Under the pieces are notes generated by a model, which saw only the letters and a program-made list of their open reading frames with translations, searched no databases and was not told the DNA's origin. Of a stretch of DNA of 47,036 nt, positions 1-6,916 are shown piece after piece. Made by a program: the position numbers and the translations under genes. The DNA is from Planctomycetota bacterium (GTDB taxonomy: Bacteria > Planctomycetota > UBA11346): NCBI GenBank assembly GCA_007695355.1, contig REDX01000254.1, forward strand, positions 1 to 47,036, written 5' to 3'. The stretch's first letter is position 1, and each line of letters opens with the position of its first letter.

Positions 1-294
1 ATCACACGGCGCGGGGCACTGTGCTGCCTCTTCGTCTTGTGGGGCATACGCTGTGCTCTTGTCGTTTGCGCCCTCTCTGCGGCGGAATGCGTAACCATTG
101 CACTGCCAGCCGGGTTCATGTGAAAGGATTTCGGCAAGCATCCTTCCAGCCTCCCGCTGCGCGGGAATGGACGGTGAATCTAGGCAATGGACAGCGGCAT
201 CCATTGCGGTGAGCGCTGTGCCACCGTTCCAGCCTTGAACGAGTGCGCGGACGCTGGAGGTTGCATTTTCTTCGTGGGGTGCTAGTTTACTCAT
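1..294 (-). CDS. Partial CDS of integrated element running off the left edge (MSKLAPHEENATSSVRALVQGWNGG...), function unknown
   Basis: Read by eye on the minus strand: ATG at 294, open to position 1; overlaps the preceding ORF in the compact element cluster. Confidence 0.5.
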   Translation of the reverse strand, partial: MSKLAPHEENATSSVRALVQGWNGGTALTAMDAAVHCLDSPSIPAQREAGRMLAEILSHEPGWQCNGYAFRRREGANDKSTAYAPQDEEAAQCPAPCD

Positions 295-340
295 GTCGTT
301 TGTCCTGATCTGCGCCGTGGTGGGCGCGGTTGATTGTGAG

Positions 341-372
341 AGCCCTAGTCGCTGTCCCGGCTAGGGCTTTTT
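341..372 (+). terminator. Hairpin AGCCCTAG-N12-CTAGGGCT followed by T5
   Basis: 8-bp perfect stem 341-348/361-368 then TTTTT on + strand. Confidence 0.4.
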
Positions 373-500
373 CGTGTCTTGCGGTCATCCCACCAGCCGC
401 CGGCATCGTCCTTGGATTGCTTGGGCGGTGCTTCGTGGGTTCTATCGAGTAACCATTTAAGCTTTTCAGCCCTGGCCTCACGCTTTTGGCGGGATCTCAT
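345..500 (-). CDS. Small 51-aa ORF (MRSRQKREARAEKLKWLLDRTHEAPPKQSKDDAGGWWDDRKTRKSPSRDSD)
   Basis: Below track cutoff; ATGA overlap with the stop of the HTH gene 497..793; charged small protein. Confidence 0.45.
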   Translation of the reverse strand: MRSRQKREARAEKLKWLLDRTHEAPPKQSKDDAGGWWDDRKTRKSPSRDSD

Positions 501-793
501 GCCGCCCCCTTGGCCCATGCGAGAACATCGGCACGGCGTACGAGGTAATTGTGGTGGCCGCCCCTGCCCTTGTCGCGGACCACTGCCGGCAATTCACCAT
601 CGCGCAATGCCTTGGTAAGCCGTTCATTGCTAACCTTGGCTAGGGCTCGTGCCTGCGACTTGGAAAGCAAGTCCTCGTCTGCGGTGGCCTGGGTGCGTTG
701 CTCGTTTATGAACTTATTGAGAGCATCACAGACGGCACCTTGAACAAGCTCTTGCAGCTGGGTGCTGGTTAAGGTGACTACTTGCACGTTCAT
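497..793 (-). CDS. Excisionase-like helix-turn-helix protein, 98 aa
   Basis: C-terminal LLSKSQARALAKVSNERLTKALRDGELPAVVRDKG...NYLVRRADVLAWAKG resembles HTH_17/excisionase domains. Confidence 0.6.
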   Translation of the reverse strand: MNVQVVTLTSTQLQELVQGAVCDALNKFINEQRTQATADEDLLSKSQARALAKVSNERLTKALRDGELPAVVRDKGRGGHHNYLVRRADVLAWAKGAA

Positions 794-951
794 GGCTGGG
801 CACCTTCGGCCCTAGCGCGCACAGCGTCAGCACAGACGAGCCAAGGCGCGCCGGGATGCGGCCGCCATGCCGGCAGCTTACCGCGCAAGATCAACTGATT
901 CATGCGCTGGCGTGAGATTTGAAGGTAGAGAGCGGCCTGGGTGGCGCTCAT
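790..951 (-). CDS. 53-aa excisionase-like HTH protein (MSATQAALYLQISRQRMNQLILRGKLPAWRPHPGAPWLVCADAVRARAEGAQP)
   Basis: Translated by eye; absent from track because <60 aa; HTH_17-like pattern; ATGA overlap with 497..793. Confidence 0.6.
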   Translation of the reverse strand: MSATQAALYLQISRQRMNQLILRGKLPAWRPHPGAPWLVCADAVRARAEGAQP

Positions 952-1191
952 TAGGGGGGGGGTGTTAGTTCCATGCCCGTAGTATATCAGCTACTAGGGG
1001 CCTGTCAACCTAATTATCCATTGCATGCAATCGGCAATCGTCATCTGGCAATATCGGTGTATCACTCGCCTATGGAAAGGGGCCACCAGTAAGGGCAGAT
1101 TGATTCAGATGCTCATCGGGATACACGCGGCCCATAATAGCGCGGCCAGCGCAATGCAACCACTAGACCTATTGCATCGCCGGACTTGGCC

Positions 1192-2568
1192 CTAGCCGGT
1201 AGCGGTCTGCCCTTGTGCTGGTGGGGTGCTGGTCAGATACAGGAGGGGGGCCTCAGCGTCGAATTGTGGCCAGCCCTCGGCCCTAACGTCATCCGTATAA
1301 ATCCAGCTGTCAGCGGCATAGGTGCGAAATGTCCGGTTGTCGGACCAGCCGCCCATGGCCATTACCGCCGGCTCATACCCTCGCAATGCCGTTGCAAGAC
1401 TGGCAAATGAATGGCGCAGGGCATGCAGCGGCCAGTAAACAGGGTCAACGCCATGGCGCTTGACGAAGGCGCGGAACTTTACGCTGCGGTCGCTCTTATT
1501 GAGCCCTCGTATAGACGGAGAAAACACGCTATCACCATCCTGGCGAGGGTTTGCCAGGAGCGCGGCCACAAGGTCGGGGCACAGCTTTATATAGCGTTCG
1601 CGCTGGGTCTTGTTCCCTGGGTGGTTTAGAGCTAACTGGACGGTCCGTTTACCGAGGTCTATGTGTCTCCAACGTAAATGTTGCACTTCCTCGGCTCGCA
1701 TGCCGGTACATAGGCCGATTAGGGCAAACAGTCGCCACTCATCGCGCCCCTTACAACCCATCTTCAGCCGGTGGCTTACCGTGGATTCAGCGACACCTAG
1801 TGCCTGCGCGGCAAGTTTCTGGTTGCCTCCGTGGGCATCGACAGCGGCCAGGGTGCGGCGGTAAGCGCCGTCATCCATCCATGCGGCATCATCTCCAACC
1901 ATGCGACGAATCTCAGGCAGGGTATATGCGCGCCTTTGGGCGGTGCTGTGCCCGTCATCACTGGCGACCTTGTGCCCCTTATTGCGCCGCTTCTTCCAGC
2001 GCGCCAGGGGGTCAAAGCTAATCCACTGTAGGTCCAAGGCCAATTCAGCCAGGGCGCGGAACAGTACACGCATAGCGTGCTTGGTCTTAGGGCTGGCCGG
2101 TTTGCCATCGGGGCGGGTATGGTTGGCAATGGCATTGCCCAGCTTAACGCTAAATGCAGGGTCGCTCATATCCTCGACGCCGTGTTTCTTGGCGAACGCG
2201 GCCAGCCTGTTGAGCTGCTCGCGGTAGACGGGATTAATGGGGACGCCCTCTTGGCTGGTTGCTCGCTCATCCAGATAGGCGGCCAGGGCATTGGGGACCG
2301 TGGGCGCTTGCAGTTCCCAAGGTATCGACGCCTCGTGCTCCTGCTTAGCAATGAAGGCGCGGCAAGCCTCATCAGCGGCGGCCTTGGATGCGTGGCAACC
2401 TGCCGAATGCGTCCTCCTGCCGTCTGGCCCCTTCTCAATGACTTGGGCGCGGTATCGGCTCCGTTCGGGGCAGCATTGGGTGGCTGGCAGGGTGCGAGCT
2501 CGCCCGGTGGTTTTGCTCTTTTGAACATCGCGCCAGCGGTCGCTCACGGTGCAGGTGTATGCGGTCAT
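1192..2568 (-). CDS. Tyrosine recombinase / phage-type integrase, 458 aa
   Basis: TGMRAEEVQHLRWRHIDL, LHALRHSFASLA and GGWSDNRTFRTYA catalytic motifs (R...HxxR...Y); lies next to a tRNA fragment. Confidence 0.92.
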   Translation of the reverse strand: MTAYTCTVSDRWRDVQKSKTTGRARTLPATQCCPERSRYRAQVIEKGPDGRRTHSAGCHASKAAADEACRAFIAKQEHEASIPWELQAPTVPNALAAYLDERATSQEGVPINPVYREQLNRLAAFAKKHGVEDMSDPAFSVKLGNAIANHTRPDGKPASPKTKHAMRVLFRALAELALDLQWISFDPLARWKKRRNKGHKVASDDGHSTAQRRAYTLPEIRRMVGDDAAWMDDGAYRRTLAAVDAHGGNQKLAAQALGVAESTVSHRLKMGCKGRDEWRLFALIGLCTGMRAEEVQHLRWRHIDLGKRTVQLALNHPGNKTQRERYIKLCPDLVAALLANPRQDGDSVFSPSIRGLNKSDRSVKFRAFVKRHGVDPVYWPLHALRHSFASLATALRGYEPAVMAMGGWSDNRTFRTYAADSWIYTDDVRAEGWPQFDAEAPLLYLTSTPPAQGQTATG

Positions 2569-2612
2569 GGATGCCCCCTTTAATTCGATGAATTATAAAC
2601 AGAATGCATTTC

Positions 2613-2640
2613 GTGCAACAGTTGTGCAACACGTGCAACA
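2613..2640 (+). repeat. Three direct repeats GTGCAACA (2613-2620, 2624-2631, 2633-2640), candidate integrase arm-binding sites
   Basis: Exact 8-mers between int and the tRNA fragment. Confidence 0.6.
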
Positions 2641-2711
2641 GTTCTTAGCCATTCTTAAGGGGTTCTAGCAATTGTAAGTCCTTGATATAACGTACTCTAA
2701 CATTCCACGCA

Positions 2712-2760
2712 ACAGATTTTGGTTCTGTTAGTATAGGTTCGAATCCTATTGGGGTAACCA
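2712..2760 (+). tRNA. 3' fragment of tRNA-Gln(UUG): anticodon arm, T-arm, acceptor 3' strand and CCA; D-arm and 5' acceptor missing (probable att site)
   Basis: ACAGA-TTTTGGT-TCTGT anticodon arm (anticodon TTG), ATAGG-TTCGAAT-CCTAT T-arm, TGGGGTA-A-CCA; no TACCCCA 5' partner upstream. Confidence 0.75.
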
Positions 2761-2883
2761 CGCCAAAACCCCCGTCAGCCCAAAGCCGCTGACGGGGGTT
2801 TTGTCATGTTTACCCCGGGAGGATAACGCGCCTGTGTCCGGCCTTGCTCCTCGGCGCTGCGCGCCTTGCGGGGCTGCGCCCGG
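2736..2883 (+). repeat. Direct repeat copy 1 (tRNA T-arm/acceptor + terminator + downstream), second copy offset 204 bp
   Basis: GGTTCGAATCCTATTGGGGTAAC...CAGCCCAAAGCCGCTGACGGGGGTTTTGTCATGTTTA...CTTGCTCCTCGGCGCTGCGCGCCTTGCGGGGCTGCGCCC recurs at +204. Confidence 0.8.
2765..2802 (+). terminator. Strong hairpin immediately downstream of the tRNA fragment
   Basis: AAAACCCCCGTCAGC / GCTGACGGGGGTTTT, perfect 15-bp inverted repeat ending in T4. Confidence 0.85.
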
Positions 2884-2939
2884 TTACGCCGGCGCAAGCC
2901 CTCTTTTACCGTGAGGGGGGGCTTGCTTGCTCTGGCTCA

Positions 2940-3087
2940 GGTTCTCATCCTATTGGGGTCACAGGCCAAAACCCTGGGTCAGCCCAAAGCCGCTGACGGG
3001 GGTTTTGTCATGTTTAGCCCGGGAGGATACGATGCTTGTGTCCTCGCTTGCTCCTCGGCGCTGCGCGCCTTGCGGGGCTGCGCCCAC
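2940..3087 (+). repeat. Direct repeat copy 2, with decayed tRNA-Gln 3' end (GGTTCTCATCCTATTGGGGTCAC) and decayed terminator arm
   Basis: Constant 204-bp offset to copy 1 at several checkpoints. Confidence 0.8.
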
Positions 3088-3200
3088 ACGGAGGGTGGGA
3101 CTTGAGTCCCACCAGTTCGCCCACGCAGGGATATCACCATCGAGGCGCCGCAAGGCTTGGCAGCTGGTTCTGAGGATGGGACGGCGTCCCTCGGCCCTGG

Positions 3201-4364
3201 CTAGCTGAGGGGTTCGGCCTGGCTGAGGTCGGGGGCCCGGCTATTTGGCTGGGTAGCCGGAGCGGCTATGGCTGCTTGGTTGCGGTTATATTCGCGGATG
3301 CTGATGAGGCGGCCGAGATCCGGATCCCACAGCTGCAGGCGCAGGCAGCGGTTAATGGCACTAAGGCTTAATTTCACCTGCACCGGTTGCTGTAGGGCGG
3401 GCACTGCTGCCATGACTTCGGGCAGGCGGTAGAAGGGGATGCGGTCATTAATGTGGTGAATATGGTGGTAGCCGATATTGCCCAAGAGCCAGTGCTGCCA
3501 GCGGGGCAGATCGAGGTAGGTGGATGAGCGCAGGGCGGCGTGGCCGTATTTCCAGTCGCCGGGCATGCGGAAATCCAGGCCCGGGGCATTGTGCTGGACG
3601 AAAAAGAGGATGGTGCCCAGGATGGTGGCGATCCAGATGGGGAGAATAAGCGCCCACCAGGCGGTTGCCCAGCCGAGAAGCATGCCACAGGCGATCACGG
3701 CTCCGACTTGGGCGATGGGCCAGAGGAGGGCCCAGGGCCTTTTCCCGGCGGCCATGGCAACCGGGAGTATAAAGAAGGGGATCCAGCCCAAAATCATCCC
3801 CGTCCATGAGCGAACGGCGCGATAGGCAAAGCGTACTAGGCCGCCGCGCTGCTCCCACTCGGTGGTGGAATAGAGCGGTACTTGGCCGTCGATATCGTCA
3901 TTGTCCAGCTGGCAATTGCGGCGGTGATGATCTTGGTGGCGATCGCGCCATACCGATGGCGGGTAAATATAATAGATGCTGAAGGGCAGCAGAAGCCAGC
4001 GCCCAAGGCGACTATGGCGGAAAAGGGCGCGATGCTCGATGTCATGGACAAAAATGAAAACCCGCACGAGGAAGACGGAGAGGGTGCAGGCCAGGGCGAT
4101 GGCGAGCCACCAAGGTGGACTCAGCAGCAGGCTGATTTGAAGGGCCACGGTAATGGCGAGGGTGGGCAGCACCGCCAGCCAACCACGGCCGGGTTGTTCA
4201 CTGGCGAAACGGGCGACTTCACGGGCGAGGTGGACGAATTCACCGCTGACGACATCGGTAGCGGGCTGGGCGGCCTCGGCAGAACCCACATCCGCGGGTG
4301 TTGCGCTGAGGACGGCAGGAGCGGAGTCGATGGGAGACTCCAGTTCACTAACGGTGGGCATCAA
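3201..4364 (-). CDS. Membrane fatty acid desaturase family protein
   Basis: Histidine boxes HDIEH, HQDHH, HHIHH with hydrophobic segments. Confidence 0.85.
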   Translation of the reverse strand: MMPTVSELESPIDSAPAVLSATPADVGSAEAAQPATDVVSGEFVHLAREVARFASEQPGRGWLAVLPTLAITVALQISLLLSPPWWLAIALACTLSVFLVRVFIFVHDIEHRALFRHSRLGRWLLLPFSIYYIYPPSVWRDRHQDHHRRNCQLDNDDIDGQVPLYSTTEWEQRGGLVRFAYRAVRSWTGMILGWIPFFILPVAMAAGKRPWALLWPIAQVGAVIACGMLLGWATAWWALILPIWIATILGTILFFVQHNAPGLDFRMPGDWKYGHAALRSSTYLDLPRWQHWLLGNIGYHHIHHINDRIPFYRLPEVMAAVPALQQPVQVKLSLSAINRCLRLQLWDPDLGRLISIREYNRNQAAIAAPATQPNSRAPDLSQAEPLS

Positions 4365-4480
4365 AGAAACCGATCTGCTGGTCAGGCATGAAGGGGGGAC
4401 TCATTTATGTCTAGGAAGGTACCGGACGAGAAAGAAAATCCATGCCTAATGCCCCGTAGCCACCAATTGGGCAGGAGGGG

Positions 4481-5764
4481 CTAGCGCTGGGCAGGGGCTT
4501 CACCCTTGGGCCTAAGGCCGGGCAGGAGGACGGTAAAGCGGGCGCCGCCAAGTTGCGGGCAGCGATCAATACTGAGGCTGCCTTCATGGAGGTTGACAAT
4601 CGAGTGAACGATGGCCAGGCCGAGGCCGGTACCGTGGTCTTTGGTGGTGAAAAAGGGCGTAAAGATTTCTTTGCGCAGACTTTCGTCTACTCCCGGCCCG
4701 GAATCGCTAATGCTGATAGAGGCCTGCTGTTGGGGGCCGTCTTCAAGCCGGACTAAAACCCGTGGTTGCGGGCTGTCGGCAGCAGCATGCAGGGCATTTT
4801 GTATCAAATTGATCAGGGCTTGGCGGATTTGGCTGCCGTCGAGGCAGCAGGTTCTGCCCTGCCATTGCGTGGTGATTTCGCAGGTCACTTGGCCGCGTAC
4901 GGCTTGAATCCGGTTGCGTTCCTCGGCGTGCTCATGCTCGCCCAGTTGCAATTCACTGTGTACCAACTCAATCACCGAATTGAGGAGTTCATCGAGGGGT
5001 ATCGGCCGCGGCTGGGGCGAACGCTGTTGGGTGAACTGGAGGAGGCTGGTGACGGTGTGATTAAGGTCGCGCACCCCTTCGACAATGGCGCGGGCATGAC
5101 GGGCGCTGCGACTTTCGCTGGGGAGGTCGCGGGCCAGCAGGGAGGCAAAGCCTTCAATCCCATTAAGTGGGTTGCGGATTTCGTGGGCGACGCCGGCGGC
5201 CATCTCGCCAAGGGAGCGCAGGCGCTCGCCACGATTGACGGTTTCCTGTAGGCGCCGCACATCGGTGACGTCGTCAAGGACTTCAACCGCACCGACAATG
5301 GAGCCACCAGGGCCAACGATGTGGGCGGTGACAACTTCGAAAATCCTTTGGCCGCCATGGGGATCGGGCAGCCGACGCTCGGCGTGCACGGCTTCCGTGC
5401 CGCCGCTAAGCAGTTCATGGATCCGGGTATCGGGAAAGAGATCGCGAAGCAGGCTGCCCTCCAGGGCGCATTGAAGGCCGACGCACATGCGTCGGGCGGC
5501 GGGATTGGCGGTGGTAATGCGGCCCTCTGGGTCAACCGCTATCACTCCGGTGGGAACCGAGGATAGCACCAGCTCCAAATATTGGCTGAGGGAGTTGAGT
5601 TCGTGAACCTTGATTGCCAATTGTTGGTTGGCGCGGGATAATTCACTTTGTTTGACGGTAAGCACTTCTTCCAGGCGCCGTGCCCGGGCCTCAAGTGCTC
5701 GCACGGTCTCATCGAAGAGGCGCAGGGCGGATTCGAAATCGGGGGTTCCCTGGGCCTCAGCCAT
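4481..5764 (-). CDS. PAS-domain sensor histidine kinase (NtrB/AtoS-like)
   Basis: MAAGVAHEIRNPLNGIEGFASLL H-box, N box (LINLIQNALHAA), DSGPGV, GTGLGLAIVHSIV; start MAEAQGT chosen inside track ORF 4481..5812 to fit the upstream gene end. Confidence 0.9.
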   Translation of the reverse strand: MAEAQGTPDFESALRLFDETVRALEARARRLEEVLTVKQSELSRANQQLAIKVHELNSLSQYLELVLSSVPTGVIAVDPEGRITTANPAARRMCVGLQCALEGSLLRDLFPDTRIHELLSGGTEAVHAERRLPDPHGGQRIFEVVTAHIVGPGGSIVGAVEVLDDVTDVRRLQETVNRGERLRSLGEMAAGVAHEIRNPLNGIEGFASLLARDLPSESRSARHARAIVEGVRDLNHTVTSLLQFTQQRSPQPRPIPLDELLNSVIELVHSELQLGEHEHAEERNRIQAVRGQVTCEITTQWQGRTCCLDGSQIRQALINLIQNALHAAADSPQPRVLVRLEDGPQQQASISISDSGPGVDESLRKEIFTPFFTTKDHGTGLGLAIVHSIVNLHEGSLSIDRCPQLGGARFTVLLPGLRPKGEAPAQR

Positions 5765-6143
5765 GGTGATCGATAAAGCGCGGCTGGTGGTTTGGATCAT
5801 CGCCATAAGCATGAATATTGCGCTTGTGGCGCTGTTGGTGCGAGGCCTCGGAAAGGGCTTGGGCCTGGATCCTGGCCATCTGGTTAAGGATGGCTTCGCT
5901 CAATTGCGCGCCGCGTTGCAGGCAGGTTACCACCTCTTGGGCCAGGGCTGGGCTCGCCGTGCTATCGGGGGTGGTTGGCAGCTCTTGGCGCAGGGCCTCG
6001 ATGGCATCGAGTTGCGGTTGTAAGCCCGGGGATTCCGTGAGCTTGGCAAGCATGTCGGGCGCCTGCCCTTGCAATTGTTGTAAGAGCTCTTCGAGGGCGT
6101 TGAGCCAATCCTGCCAAGGTGCAAGTGGTGGCGTCTGCTTCAT
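5757..6143 (-). CDS. Small helical protein, 128 aa, unknown (loosely FlgN/FliT chaperone-like in character, tentative)
   Basis: Start/stop overlaps on both sides within operon; helical Leu/Gln-rich sequence. Confidence 0.6.
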   Translation of the reverse strand: MKQTPPLAPWQDWLNALEELLQQLQGQAPDMLAKLTESPGLQPQLDAIEALRQELPTTPDSTASPALAQEVVTCLQRGAQLSEAILNQMARIQAQALSEASHQQRHKRNIHAYGDDPNHQPRFIDHHG

Positions 6144-6916
6144 AGCGAGGGATCTGCCCCCAGGCTTTCATGGAGGCGATTGAGGAGGGTATTGGCGCTA
6201 ATGATCAGGCTCACCGAACCGGGCCAATCGCTGACCAATCGCTCGTGGGCCCGGCGAGTAATATCGAGATGATCGCGGGATTCCTCGGGATGCGTTGCGG
6301 CAAGTCGGCTGGTCAATTCGCTGGCGAACCAAAAGATGAGGTACAGCCGCTGGGGCCGTAGGTGCTCTTCAAGGTGTTCGACGCTGATTCCTTGGCTGAC
6401 GTCAAGGCCACGTCGGAGTTTGTCGGTTGGCGCTTCCTCAAGATCTTCCAGCCAGGACTTGTAGCTGCGCGCCATTGCCAAGTGATTACTCGCGCGTAGG
6501 GCGTGGATTTGGTATTCATCGGCGACCAGAGCTGGGGTATCGAGAATATCGCGCTGCCGTTGTTGCCGTTCTTGCATCGCATTTAAGGTGGCTTCAAGTT
6601 CGCGCCAGGCGCTATTGCGATGATCGCGCTGTTCGCTGGCTTCGGGGCTTAATAGTTGTCCGGTGCGGGGCAAATCGCCGCTGGCGCGATCCATGAGGGC
6701 ACGGATGCGTTCATCCCGGGCGGCAATGGCTTGTTGGAGATTTTGCAGCAGGGCGTCTTCCGGATCAAGCTGGGCAGGCGCACGACCATCAGGGACCAAG
6801 GGCACCAGCCGCGGCAGCGGCGGCAGTCCAGGTTCAGGAATTTCGGGTTCGGCGGCGCTGAGCGGCAGCGCAGCCGATGCAAGGAGCAGGCCCAGGATTG
6901 CGCTTGTGAATTTCAT
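6140..6916 (-). CDS. Secreted helical protein of unknown function, 258 aa
   Basis: N-terminal signal peptide MKFTSAILGLLLASAALPLSAAEP; overlapping genes. Confidence 0.75.
   Translation of the reverse strand: MKFTSAILGLLLASAALPLSAAEPEIPEPGLPPLPRLVPLVPDGRAPAQLDPEDALLQNLQQAIAARDERIRALMDRASGDLPRTGQLLSPEASEQRDHRNSAWRELEATLNAMQERQQRQRDILDTPALVADEYQIHALRASNHLAMARSYKSWLEDLEEAPTDKLRRGLDVSQGISVEHLEEHLRPQRLYLIFWFASELTSRLAATHPEESRDHLDITRRAHERLVSDWPGSVSLIISANTLLNRLHESLGADPSL

Noticed and set aside
2866-3208. Small ORFs 2866..3105, 2927..3208 and 2959..3153
   Set aside because: They lie in the duplicated tRNA/terminator repeat and have no coding character.
5321-5566. Glycine-rich plus-strand ORFs opposite the histidine kinase
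   Set aside because: Antisense shadows; minus-strand frame has full kinase motifs.
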